Assembly: GCA_045541305.1 (NCBI GenBank)
Contig: JAZQIV010000033.1
Coordinates: 1-25,767 of the forward strand
DNA length: 25,767 nt
Direction: 5' to 3'
Origin: RGIG3009 sp045541305
GTDB lineage: Bacteria; Bacillota; Clostridia; Oscillospirales; Acutalibacteraceae
The notes under the pieces are model-generated. The model was given only the letters and a program-made list of their open reading frames with translations, did not search any database and was not told where the DNA came from. The translations under genes and the position numbers were made by a program. Positions 1 to 7,699 of this stretch are shown here, piece by piece (positions within the stretch are counted from its first letter, which is position 1; every line of letters begins with the position of its first letter).

Positions 1-545
1 TCCATGCCCATCTTGGCGCAACCGACCATCAAGGAGTTGCCCATGTTGTAGCGTGCATCACCCATGTATACCAATTTTTTTCCTTTGAGATCACCGAATT
101 GTTCGCGGATCGTCAAAAAGTCTGCCAAAATCTGCGTGGGATGGAATTCATTGGTCAAACCGTTCCAAACCGGTACACCCGCGTAAGCGCTGAGCTCTTC
201 CACAATTTCCTGCGCAAAGCCGCGATACTCAATACCGTCGAACATGCGCCCCAACACGCGTGCGGTATCCGGAATGGACTCTTTTTTGCCCATTTGCGAG
301 CTCTTGGGATCCAGATATACCGGATGCATACCCAAATCGGCAGCGGCCACTTCAAATGCACAGCGGGTGCGTGTGCTGGTTTTTTCGAACACCAAAGCGA
401 TGGTTTTTCCCTCGCACAGACGATGGGGAATACCCGCCTTTTTCTTTGCCTTCAGATCGGCAGAAAGATCCAGCAACTCCTGAATTTCTGCAGGGGTGTA
501 ATCCAGTAATTTTAAAAAACTGCGGTTAGTAAACGAAGTTGACAT
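1..545 (-). CDS. argF: Ornithine carbamoyltransferase, C-terminal part cut by window start
   Basis: Transfers the carbamoyl group of carbamoyl phosphate to ornithine to give citrulline, in the cytoplasm. About 181 codons are visible, reading from ATG at 545 towards position 1. The N-terminal half carries the carbamoyl-phosphate binding motif FEKTSTRTR, followed by FEVAAADLG, and further on GVPVWNGLTNEFHPTQ with the His-Pro-Thr-Gln loop typical of the family. The ornithine-binding C-terminal domain lies outside the window. An AAGGAG site sits 9 nt before the ATG. It is the last visible gene of the arginine operon, 20 nt after argD. Aspartate carbamoyltransferase is excluded by the STRTR loop and the operon context. 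The identification is firm. Confidence 0.96.
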   Translation of the reverse strand, partial: MSTSFTNRSFLKLLDYTPAEIQELLDLSADLKAKKKAGIPHRLCEGKTIALVFEKTSTRTRCAFEVAAADLGMHPVYLDPKSSQMGKKESIPDTARVLGRMFDGIEYRGFAQEIVEELSAYAGVPVWNGLTNEFHPTQILADFLTIREQFGDLKGKKLVYMGDARYNMGNSLMVGCAKMGM

Positions 546-565
546 TCGTATACACTCCTTCACAT

Positions 566-1732
566 TTATTCGGCGCAGACCGTTTGAATGATTTGGATGG
601 CATTTTTTAGAGTTTCCATCGGAATATTGAGTGCCGGCAACAAGCGGACTTTATCCTTCGCCGTCAAGCACAACACACCTTTTTCCATGCATGCGGTAAC
701 CACTTCTTTGGCTGGCTTAACGGTTTTGATACCGATCATTAGACCTAAACCGGAAACCGATTCGACCCCTGCCGCATTCGATAACGCATCGAACACATAG
801 CGGCTTTTAGCGGTTACCTCCGCCAAGAAAGCATCGTCCAAGCGGTTGATAACACTCAAAGCACCGGCGCAACACACCGGATTCGCACCATAGGTGGAGC
901 CGTGATCGCCGGCACCAAGCACGTGCTGCATTTTTTCGCTCATGAGTGTGGCACCGATCGGTAAGCCACCGCCCAAGCCTTTGGCGGTAGAAACGATATC
1001 GGGTTGAATACCGTAATGCATATAAGCATATAACTGACCGGTACGACCGTTGCCGGTTTGCACCTCATCGATAATCAGCGGAATATCGTGCTCCTTTGCC
1101 AAAGCCGCAACACCGGTGATAAACTCACGGCTTAAGGCAATGACACCGCCTTCGCCCTGCACACATTCCAGCATGATCGCTGCCGTTTTAATCTCCGCCA
1201 CCATTTTGGTAAGCGTATCCAGATCTTCCGCATCCACGTGTGCAAATCCCGGGGTTAACGGATTGAACAGCTGATGGAAATGATCCTGCCCGGTAGCAGC
1301 AAGCGTGGTGAGCGTGCGACCGTGAAAACTGTTTTTTAGCGTAATGACTGTGTAATATTCATCACCTTTGGTTTGGGCTGAATACTTACGTGCTACCTTA
1401 ATAGCACATTCGTTGGCTTCGGCACCGGAGTTGGAAAAGAACACTTTGCTCATGCCGGTGCGTTCGCACAAGGCTTGTGCCAGATCGGCACACGGTTTGG
1501 TGTAGTACAGGTTGGAGGTGTGCTGCAGGGTGGTGGCTTGTGCCGTCACGGCTGCTGTCCAGGCTTCATCCGCAAAGCCAAAACTTGTTACACCAATTCC
1601 GGAACCGAGGTCGATATATTCTTTACCGTGAATGTCGGTGACGATGCTGCCCTTTCCCGAAACCAGTTCCAACGGAAACCGCGCATACGTGCCGGCAATA
1701 TACGTTTGATCTTGTGTAATAAAACTATCCAT
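566..1732 (-). CDS. argD: Acetylornithine aminotransferase
   Basis: A PLP enzyme that transaminates N-acetylglutamate semialdehyde with glutamate to N-acetylornithine. The 388-residue length fits the class III aminotransferase family. Visible motifs are FSNSGAEANE (about 99-108, phosphate cup), FHGRT (136-140), IIDEVQTGNGRTG with the pyridine-binding Asp222, and STAKGLGGG, whose Lys251 should form the Schiff base. The gene starts 6 nt after the argB stop, and its GAAAGG site lies inside the end of argB, so translation is probably coupled. ArgD enzymes are sometimes also succinyldiaminopimelate aminotransferases, so a second role in lysine synthesis is possible but not shown here. Confidence 0.96.
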   Translation of the reverse strand: MDSFITQDQTYIAGTYARFPLELVSGKGSIVTDIHGKEYIDLGSGIGVTSFGFADEAWTAAVTAQATTLQHTSNLYYTKPCADLAQALCERTGMSKVFFSNSGAEANECAIKVARKYSAQTKGDEYYTVITLKNSFHGRTLTTLAATGQDHFHQLFNPLTPGFAHVDAEDLDTLTKMVAEIKTAAIMLECVQGEGGVIALSREFITGVAALAKEHDIPLIIDEVQTGNGRTGQLYAYMHYGIQPDIVSTAKGLGGGLPIGATLMSEKMQHVLGAGDHGSTYGANPVCCAGALSVINRLDDAFLAEVTAKSRYVFDALSNAAGVESVSGLGLMIGIKTVKPAKEVVTACMEKGVLCLTAKDKVRLLPALNIPMETLKNAIQIIQTVCAE

Positions 1733-1738
1733 GCTTGT

Positions 1739-2602
1739 TTAGCCTTTCGTTACCATAGTACCGGCGCCTTCGTCGGTGAGCAATTCCATCAAAATGGAGT
1801 GGTGAATACGTCCATCCATGATAATGACGTTGTTAACGCCGCGATTCAGCGCTTCAATGCAGCAATCCACCTTGGGAATCATACCGCCGGAAATCACGCC
1901 TTCGTCATACAATTCCTTGGCTTCTTGGATGGTGATTTCGGGAATCAGGGTGGAGGGATCGTCTTTGTCACGCAGCACGCCGGCAATATCGGTCATCATG
2001 ATCAAGCGTTCTGCGCCCAAAGCACCGGCAATGTGTGCAGCGGCGGTATCACCGTTGATGTTATACACATTACCGTTTTCGTCGCACGCAATGGTGGAAA
2101 TAACGGGGATATACCCTTTTTCGAGCAAGTCCAAGACCGGTGCGATATTGACGTTGGTGATGTTACCCACAAAGCCCAGCTGCTCGTTTTTGAAGGTTGC
2201 TTCAATCAAGCGACCGTCAATACCGGAAATGCCCATGGCTTTTGCACCGGTCATTTCCAACAGATTAACAAGCGATTTATTGACCTTACCGGCGAGCACC
2301 ATTTGTACGATATCTACCGTTTCTTTATCGGTTACACGTAGACCGTCGATAAACTCGGGCTTTTTATCGAGTTTTGTCATCATTTCGCTGATTTCGGGAC
2401 CGCCGCCGTGTACCAATACGACTTTCACGCCGGTCAGCCACAACAGAACGATATCCTGCATGACTTCTTTTTTCAGTTCATCGTTGATCATGGCGTTACC
2501 GCCGTATTTCACCACAACGATCTCACCGTTGTAACGGCGAATGTAGGGGAGAGCCGCAGTTAAGACTTCAGCCCGCTCGGCATTAGAAATGCTGTTTTGC
2601 AT
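1739..2602 (-). CDS. argB: Acetylglutamate kinase (probably arginine-sensitive type)
   Basis: Phosphorylates N-acetylglutamate with ATP, the second step of arginine synthesis. The protein has 287 residues. The glycine-rich motif VVKYGGNAM is near residue 30-38 and VHGGGPEIS follows. The C-terminal part reads GVNNVIIMDGRIHHS and ends in GAGTMV. Before the kinase core there is an extra N-terminal helix of about 25 residues (about 7-24, running into VVKYGGNAM). In characterised hexameric arginine-inhibited kinases (Thermotoga, Pseudomonas) such a helix interlinks dimers, and the arginine-insensitive E. coli enzyme lacks it. Feedback inhibition by arginine is therefore inferred. An AAGGAG site precedes ATG at 2602, 15 nt after argJ. 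Confidence 0.96.
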   Translation of the reverse strand: MQNSISNAERAEVLTAALPYIRRYNGEIVVVKYGGNAMINDELKKEVMQDIVLLWLTGVKVVLVHGGGPEISEMMTKLDKKPEFIDGLRVTDKETVDIVQMVLAGKVNKSLVNLLEMTGAKAMGISGIDGRLIEATFKNEQLGFVGNITNVNIAPVLDLLEKGYIPVISTIACDENGNVYNINGDTAAAHIAGALGAERLIMMTDIAGVLRDKDDPSTLIPEITIQEAKELYDEGVISGGMIPKVDCCIEALNRGVNNVIIMDGRIHHSILMELLTDEGAGTMVTKG

Positions 2603-2617
2603 GGTTACATCTCCTTT

Positions 2618-3832
2618 TTAAGTACGGTAATCGCCGTTGATTTTTACATAGTCATAGGTCAGGTCACAACCCCACGCACAGGCGGAGTAAGGACCATCGC
2701 CGACGGATACCAAAATTTCGATCTCTTTTTCCAGCAAAATTGTTTTAGCTTGTTCTTCGGAAAACGGGATGCCGGAGCCATCCTTGCAAACAGCAATCTC
2801 GCCTTTTGCGGAACGGAACGAAACGTCCACTTTAGTCACGTCCACCTCCGCACCGCTGTAGCCGATTGCGCACAGAATACGCCCCCAGTTGGCGTCGGCA
2901 CCGAACATAGCAGCTTTGAGAAGGCTTGAACAAATCACGCTCTTAGCAGAAAGCTTTGCGGCCTGTAAAGTGTTTGCACCTGACACCTTGCATTCAAGCA
3001 GTTTGGTGGCACCCTCGCCGTCGCCGGCAATGATGCGGCACAAGTTCACTGTTACGGTGTTGAGTGCTTTCATGAAGGTGTCGAACGCTTCACCCTCGGC
3101 ATCGATCGTATCGTTTCCGGCAAGACCGTTTGCCAAAACCGTTACCATGTCGTTCGTGGAGGTATCGCCGTCGATGCTGAGCATATTAAAGGTGTTGGCA
3201 ATGTCGCCGGACAACGCTTTTTGCAGCATATCGGGAGCAATGGCAACATCCGATGTGATGAACACCAGCATGGTTGCCATATTGGGGTGAATCATACCGC
3301 TGCCTTTGGCGATACCGCCGATACGGCACGTTTTATCACCAAGCTTGAATTCCACCGCAATTTCCTTTTGGATCGTGTCGGTCGTCATGATAGCTTGCGC
3401 AGCATCAGTACCGCCTTCCGCCGACAAACCGTCACACAATTTCTGCATGTGAGCGGCAATCGGTTCCACGTTCAGCGGCTGACCGATAACACCGGTGGAG
3501 GCAACCACAACGTCGCTTGCTGCGATACCGGTTGCTTTGGCAACCAGATCGCACATGGCGTTGGCTTTTTCAATGCCATCGGCGTTGCAGGTGTTGGCAA
3601 TGCCACTGTTGCAAATTATCGCTTGCGCGATACCGTTTGCCAAATGCTCCTTGGTGACGGTAAGTGGTGCGCCTTTGACAAGGTTGGTTGTATACACGGC
3701 AGCAGCGGTTGCCGGTACCTCGCTGACGATGAGTGCCAAATCCTTCTTTACACGGTTTTTGCGAATACCGCAATGCAAGCCGTTTGCTTTAAATCCTTTT
3801 GCGGCACAAACGCCGCCTTTAATCAGTTCCAT
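2618..3832 (-). CDS. argJ: Bifunctional glutamate N-acetyltransferase / ornithine acetyltransferase
   Basis: Moves the acetyl group from acetylornithine to glutamate, giving ornithine and recycling acetylglutamate. Some members also use acetyl-CoA, which would explain why no argA is seen in the cluster. The 404-residue precursor should cleave itself between Ala186 and Thr187 in the conserved NMATMLVF motif, making Thr187 the N-terminal nucleophile of the beta chain. STGVIGQPL (112-120) contains the Thr-Gly pair that forms the oxyanion hole in this family. The beta chain includes the typical SIDGDTSTNDMV segment. It lies between argC (12 nt gap) and argB (15 nt gap), with AAAGGA before ATG 3832. 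Whether it is mono- or bifunctional cannot be read from sequence alone. Confidence 0.96.
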   Translation of the reverse strand: MELIKGGVCAAKGFKANGLHCGIRKNRVKKDLALIVSEVPATAAAVYTTNLVKGAPLTVTKEHLANGIAQAIICNSGIANTCNADGIEKANAMCDLVAKATGIAASDVVVASTGVIGQPLNVEPIAAHMQKLCDGLSAEGGTDAAQAIMTTDTIQKEIAVEFKLGDKTCRIGGIAKGSGMIHPNMATMLVFITSDVAIAPDMLQKALSGDIANTFNMLSIDGDTSTNDMVTVLANGLAGNDTIDAEGEAFDTFMKALNTVTVNLCRIIAGDGEGATKLLECKVSGANTLQAAKLSAKSVICSSLLKAAMFGADANWGRILCAIGYSGAEVDVTKVDVSFRSAKGEIAVCKDGSGIPFSEEQAKTILLEKEIEILVSVGDGPYSACAWGCDLTYDYVKINGDYRT

Positions 3833-3844
3833 ACGTTTAATCCT

Positions 3845-4768
3845 TTACACGTTAAGACCGGTGGTTTCATCCACACCGAGCAATACGTTCATATTTTGAA
3901 TAGCGGCGCCGGAGGCACCTTTGCCTAAGTTGTCAAACCGCGCAACCAGCAGAATACGGTCATCGTTGCCTTGTACCGTGATCTGCATATCGTCGCGATC
4001 GGCATATGCGGAGGCGGAAAGCATGCCGTCCTCATCGGTCTGTTTGATAAAACGAATCAAGCCGCTGCGATAATAGGATGTGTACACTTCCTCAAGATCG
4101 GCCACGCTGCCGTTAAGATCGGAACAAAAGAGCGGAACCGTTACTTCCATGCCGCTGTAGAAATCCGCCACAATGGGGCAGAAGATGGGTGCAGTTTCCA
4201 ACCCGCTCAACGCCACCATTTCTTTCAGGTGCTTGTGCTGTTGGGTCAGTGCATATTGACGCGGACCTTTCAACAGCGGACTGCGATCGTCACTTTCATA
4301 TTCCGCAATCATTTTCTTGCCACCGCCGGAATATCCGGTAAGCGAAAAACAGGTTAGCGGAATCTCGCTTTTTAAAAGGCCGTTTTGAATCAGCGGGGCC
4401 ACCAATGCAACGAAACCGCTTGCATGGCAGCCTGGGTTGGCAATGCGGTTGGAGGCGGCGATGCGCTCGCGCTGACCGCTCAGTTCCGGCATGCCGTACA
4501 CCCAATCTGCTGCAGTGCGGTGTGCGGTGGAGGTATCGATGATCTTAACGGACGGATTTTCGGTTAATGCAACTGCTTCCACGGCGGCTGCATCGGGTAA
4601 ACACAAAAACACAACATCCGCTTGGTTAATGGCATCTTTACGCGCTAAGGGATCCTTACGCAGTTCTTCGGGTAACGTAACGATTTGCAGATCGGGGCGC
4701 GAAGCCAGCCGATCTGCAATGCGCAGGCCGGTTGTACCGGCGCTGCCGTCAATAAATACTTTTGTCAT
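3845..4768 (-). CDS. argC: N-acetyl-gamma-glutamyl-phosphate reductase, short (type 2) form
   Basis: NADPH-dependent reduction of N-acetylglutamyl phosphate to the semialdehyde. The reading frame is open upstream to 4855, but the start is ATG 4768. The N-terminal MTKVFIDGSAGTTGLRI matches the family, AAAGGA lies upstream, and this ATG overlaps the argH stop in an ATGA junction. That gives 307 residues. The dinucleotide-binding region reads FIDGSAGTTG, followed by VVFLCLPDAAAVEAV and IIDTSTAHR; the catalytic Cys114 is in NPGCHASG, and SGGGKKMIAEYE follows. The FIDG start and the length match type 2 reductases (TIGR01851-like) rather than the roughly 345-residue Bacillus type 1 form, which begins with an I/VGATGYGG motif. 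Confidence 0.95.
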   Translation of the reverse strand: MTKVFIDGSAGTTGLRIADRLASRPDLQIVTLPEELRKDPLARKDAINQADVVFLCLPDAAAVEAVALTENPSVKIIDTSTAHRTAADWVYGMPELSGQRERIAASNRIANPGCHASGFVALVAPLIQNGLLKSEIPLTCFSLTGYSGGGKKMIAEYESDDRSPLLKGPRQYALTQQHKHLKEMVALSGLETAPIFCPIVADFYSGMEVTVPLFCSDLNGSVADLEEVYTSYYRSGLIRFIKQTDEDGMLSASAYADRDDMQITVQGNDDRILLVARFDNLGKGASGAAIQNMNVLLGVDETTGLNV

Positions 4769-6141
4769 ATTGCTAACAATCCTTTTACGTAGGAGATTTG
4801 TGCCTTCACAGATGAAAGGGAAGTGCCGCCTTCCGAAATGCGTTTTTCCACGCACACTTTCAAGTCGATTGCCTCATACAAGTCTTCCTCGAACAAATCG
4901 CTGTAGGAGCGATACAGATCCAGCGGCAGGTCTTCCAAAACGGTGCCATGTTCGATGCAGTAAGCAACCAGTTGTCCGGAGATTTTGTAAGCGCTGCGGA
5001 ACGGAAGACCTTTCTTGACCAAGTAATCCGCCAAGTCGGTCGCATTGATGAAGCCTTTTTGGGCGGCAATCTTCATGTTATCGGTGCGTGCCGACATGGT
5101 ATTGATCATGCCGGTAAACACCTGCAGGCACATTTTTACCGTATCGCAGGCATCAAATACGCCTTCTTTATCTTCCTGCATATCCTTGTTGTAGGCAAGA
5201 GGTAAACCTTTCATGGTGGTGAGCAGCGCTATTAGATCGCCAAACACACGACCGGTTTTACCGCGTACCAGTTCCGCCATATCCGGGTTTTTCTTTTGCG
5301 GCATGATGGAGGAACCGGTGGTGTAAGCATCGGACAATTCCACGAACTTGAATTCCCAGCTGGACCACAGAATGATTTCTTCGGAGAAGCGGGACAAGTG
5401 GACCATCAGCGTGGAGAAAGCACCGAGCAGCTCCAAGCTGAAATCGCGATCCGAAACACCATCCAAGCTGTTTAGGCAGATACCGTCAAAGCCGAGCTTG
5501 TTCGCCTCAAAACGACGGTCGGTGTTATACGTGGTACCGGCAAGAACGCAGCAACCAATGGGCGAAACGTTCAACCGCTTGCGGCAATCAGCCAAACGAT
5601 CCAGGTCGCGAAGCAGCATCATGGCGTACGCCATCAAATGATGACCGAACGTGATAGGCTGTGCACGCTGCAGATGTGTATAGCCCGGCATAATGGCATC
5701 GTGGTACTGTTCCGCTTTGCCAACAATCGCTTTCAAAAGATCACGGATCAGTTCGGAAATCGTATCAATCTCATCCCGCAGGTACAGCCGAATATCCAAA
5801 GCTACCTGATCGTTACGGCTGCGCGCAGTATGCAATTTTTTGCCGACATCGCCCAAACGCTCGGTGAGCACCTGCTCCACGAACATGTGAATGTCCTCAC
5901 ACGTCATGTCGATTGCCAGTTTTCCGCTTTCGATATCCTCTAAAATCGCCGCGAGCCCCTCCGTTAAACAATCAGCATCGGCTTTGGAAATGATGCCTTG
6001 TGCCGCCAGCATAGCAGCATGCGTCATGCTGCCGGTGATATCCTGACGATACATGCGACTGTCGAAATGAATTGAGGAATTGAAATCGTCTGCGATTTTT
6101 TCAGTGTTACCGTCGGTTCTGCCTGCCCACATCTTGGCCAT
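4765..6141 (-). CDS. argH: Argininosuccinate lyase
   Basis: Splits argininosuccinate into arginine and fumarate, the last step of the pathway. The protein has 458 residues, the normal family length. It starts with MWAGR and carries TARSRNDQV (about 115-122), GYTHLQRAQP with the conserved His near 156, and the fumarase/lyase superfamily signature GSSIMPQKKNPD (276-287) with the catalytic serine loop. An AAAGGAG site lies 10 nt before ATG 6141. The stop codon overlaps the argC start by 4 nt (ATGA), a classic translational-coupling arrangement, and the gap to argG upstream is 21 nt. Confidence 0.97.
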   Translation of the reverse strand: MAKMWAGRTDGNTEKIADDFNSSIHFDSRMYRQDITGSMTHAAMLAAQGIISKADADCLTEGLAAILEDIESGKLAIDMTCEDIHMFVEQVLTERLGDVGKKLHTARSRNDQVALDIRLYLRDEIDTISELIRDLLKAIVGKAEQYHDAIMPGYTHLQRAQPITFGHHLMAYAMMLLRDLDRLADCRKRLNVSPIGCCVLAGTTYNTDRRFEANKLGFDGICLNSLDGVSDRDFSLELLGAFSTLMVHLSRFSEEIILWSSWEFKFVELSDAYTTGSSIMPQKKNPDMAELVRGKTGRVFGDLIALLTTMKGLPLAYNKDMQEDKEGVFDACDTVKMCLQVFTGMINTMSARTDNMKIAAQKGFINATDLADYLVKKGLPFRSAYKISGQLVAYCIEHGTVLEDLPLDLYRSYSDLFEEDLYEAIDLKVCVEKRISEGGTSLSSVKAQISYVKGLLAI

Positions 6142-6162
6142 AATCGGAATGCTCCTTTGAGA

Positions 6163-7389
6163 TTATTTTTTGCCGTCCACCATTGCCTGCACCTTGATCG
6201 GCAAACCGTACAGGTTGATGAATCCGGCGGAATCCGCTTGGTTATAATCGCTTTCACCAAAGGTAGCGATTTCTTCGCTGTATAACGAATACGGGCTCCA
6301 CACGCCGGCGTTGATCATGTTGCCTTTGTAAAGCTTTAAGCGTACCTTACCGGTTACACGCTCCTGCGTTTTGTCAACGAAGGCCGAAAGCGCTTCACGC
6401 AACGGGGTGAACCATTGACCGTTGTATACCAGCTCGGCAAACGTAATGGAAAGGCGCTGTTTTTCGTGCAAGGTCATTTTGTCAAGGCAGATGCTTTCCA
6501 GCACGTTGTGCGCCTTATACAGAATGGTGCCGCCGGGAGTTTCATACACGCCACGGCATTTCATACCGACCAAACGGTTTTCCACAATATCGATAATACC
6601 GATACCGTTTGCGCCGCCCAACTCATTCAATTTCAGAATAATATTTTTGGCGCTCATTTTCTCGCCGTCAAGAGCAACCGGGACGCCCTGTTCAAACTCC
6701 AAGGTAACATAAGTCGGCTTGTCCGGAGCGGCGATGGGGGAAACACCCATTTCCAAGAAACCGGGTTTCTCGTACTGCGGCTCGTTGCCCGTATCTTCCA
6801 AATCCATGCCTTCATGGGACAGGTGCCACAGGTTCTTATCTTTCGAATAGTTCGTTTCGCGGTTGATCTTGAGCGGAATATTGTGTGCTTCCGCGTATTC
6901 GATCTCTTCCTCACGGGATTTGATATCCCACTCACGCCAGGGGGCAATGATCGGCATGGTCGGAGCAAAATGCTTGATTGCTAACTCAAAACGCACCTGA
7001 TCGTTGCCTTTACCGGTACAACCATGGCAGATGGCGTCGGCGTTTTCCTTAATTGCAATATCCACCAGACCTTTGGCGATGCAGGGGCGTGCATGACTGG
7101 TGCCAAGCAAATATTCTTCGTACACCGCGCCGGCTTTCATGGTGGGGATAATGTAATTATCCACGTAATCGTCCGTTTGATCCAAAACATACAGCTTCGA
7201 AGCACCGGTCTTCAGTGCCTTTTCTTCCAAGCCTTCCAGCTCGTCTGCTTGTCCCACGTTGCCGGAAACAGCGATCACTTCGCAGTTGTTATAGTTTTCT
7301 TTCAACCACGGAATAATGATGGAAGTGTCCAAACCTCCGGAATAGGCGAGTACAACCTTTTTGATGTTTTCCTTATTGATGATATTCAT
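6163..7389 (-). CDS. argG: Argininosuccinate synthase
   Basis: Joins citrulline and aspartate with ATP to form argininosuccinate. The protein has 408 residues and is the first gene of the operon. The N-type ATP pyrophosphatase loop AYSGGLDTS spans residues 15-23, and the family motifs HGCTGKGNDQVRFE and PWREWDI follow. The C-terminal part contains SPYSLYSEEIATFGE. The only usable start in frame is ATG 7389: no upstream start codon follows the in-frame TAA, and no ATG, GTG or TTG occurs in the next 12 codons. The GGAGG ribosome site directly abuts this ATG with no spacer, which is unusual. A consensus promoter and an ARG-box-like operator lie just upstream. Confidence 0.97.
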   Translation of the reverse strand: MNIINKENIKKVVLAYSGGLDTSIIIPWLKENYNNCEVIAVSGNVGQADELEGLEEKALKTGASKLYVLDQTDDYVDNYIIPTMKAGAVYEEYLLGTSHARPCIAKGLVDIAIKENADAICHGCTGKGNDQVRFELAIKHFAPTMPIIAPWREWDIKSREEEIEYAEAHNIPLKINRETNYSKDKNLWHLSHEGMDLEDTGNEPQYEKPGFLEMGVSPIAAPDKPTYVTLEFEQGVPVALDGEKMSAKNIILKLNELGGANGIGIIDIVENRLVGMKCRGVYETPGGTILYKAHNVLESICLDKMTLHEKQRLSITFAELVYNGQWFTPLREALSAFVDKTQERVTGKVRLKLYKGNMINAGVWSPYSLYSEEIATFGESDYNQADSAGFINLYGLPIKVQAMVDGKK

Positions 7390-7394
7390 CCTCC
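7390..7394 (-). promoter_or_regulatory. Ribosome binding site of argG with zero spacing
   Basis: On the minus strand GGAGG is followed immediately by the argG ATG (7389-7387). The other arg genes in the operon have spacings of roughly 8 to 10 nt. No alternative start codon is available nearby, so this is either a weak initiation site or a case of non-AUG initiation further in. Confidence 0.6.
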
Positions 7395-7419
7395 AAAAAG
7401 AATAATTAACATGTTACGC

Positions 7420-7449
7420 ATTATAGCTCTTTATATAAGGCATTGTCAA
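7420..7449 (-). promoter_or_regulatory. Promoter of the arg operon
   Basis: Minus strand: -35 TTGACA (7444-7449), 18-nt spacer, -10 TATAAT (7420-7425). Both hexamers match the housekeeping sigma consensus exactly. Transcription would start near 7413 and give a leader of about 25 nt before argG, too short for a T-box or attenuator. The nearby ARG box would make this a strong promoter under repression. Confidence 0.85.
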
Positions 7450-7456
7450 TATGTTT

Positions 7457-7470
7457 TGAATAAATATGCA
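7457..7470. promoter_or_regulatory. ARG-box-like operator next to the argG promoter
   Basis: TGAATAAATATGCA matches the ArgR/AhrC half-palindromic box TGAATWWWWATTCA at 13 of 14 positions. It lies 7 nt upstream of the argG -35 hexamer, a position where bound repressor would touch RNA polymerase. Assignment rests on the known consensus of the ArgR family; no argR gene is visible in the window. Confidence 0.65.
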
Positions 7471-7592
7471 CGTTTTGTTACTTTTCAACACAACCTTTTC
7501 CAAAAACGCCGAAGAATTGGTTGGTTTTACCTTTTTCTTTCATAAGAAGAGCAAAGGACGCGACGCAACTATGTCCACAAAGTGTTTTTTGA

Positions 7593-7606
7593 TGAAAAAA
7601 TATTCA
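7593..7606. promoter_or_regulatory. Second ARG-box-like operator near the divergent promoter
   Basis: TGAAAAAATATTCA matches the ARG box at 13 of 14 positions, and the symmetry extends to ATGAA...TTCAT (7592-7607). It lies 136 bp from the first box, close to 13 helical turns. It is 23 bp upstream of the -35 of the divergent ywaF-like promoter. It could serve argG repression by looping, or control of the divergent gene. The remaining 7471-7592 stretch shows no gene or clear hairpin. Confidence 0.55.
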
Positions 7607-7629
7607 TTCGTATTCATTTCGGTTTTGTG

Positions 7630-7658
7630 TCGACAATTGTAAAAGTGTGTGATATTAT
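7630..7658 (+). promoter_or_regulatory. Promoter of the ywaF-like gene
   Basis: Plus strand TCGACA (7630-7635), 17-nt spacer, TATTAT (7653-7658). Both hexamers are one base off consensus. Transcription would start near 7665, which rules out the upstream GTG at 7649 as a start and supports ATG 7700. Confidence 0.65.
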
Positions 7659-7699
7659 GGGATGTGAAAACACAACTATTAAAAAGGTGTGGTTGGATT

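Noticed and set aside
1475..2534. Long plus-strand open frames (288 and 238 codons) opposite argD and argB
   Set aside because: They lie antisense to clearly conserved arg genes, have no ribosome site or family motif, and reflect codon bias of the genes on the other strand.
3221..3928. A 235-codon plus-strand open frame opposite argJ and the end of argC
   Set aside because: Antisense to motif-bearing ArgJ; the translation is low in recognisable structure and rich in His, Cys and Gly, as expected from a shadow frame.
7390..7419. A T-box or attenuator leader for the arg operon
   Set aside because: The leader from the consensus promoter to argG is only about 25 nt and holds no specifier loop, T-box sequence or terminator hairpin.
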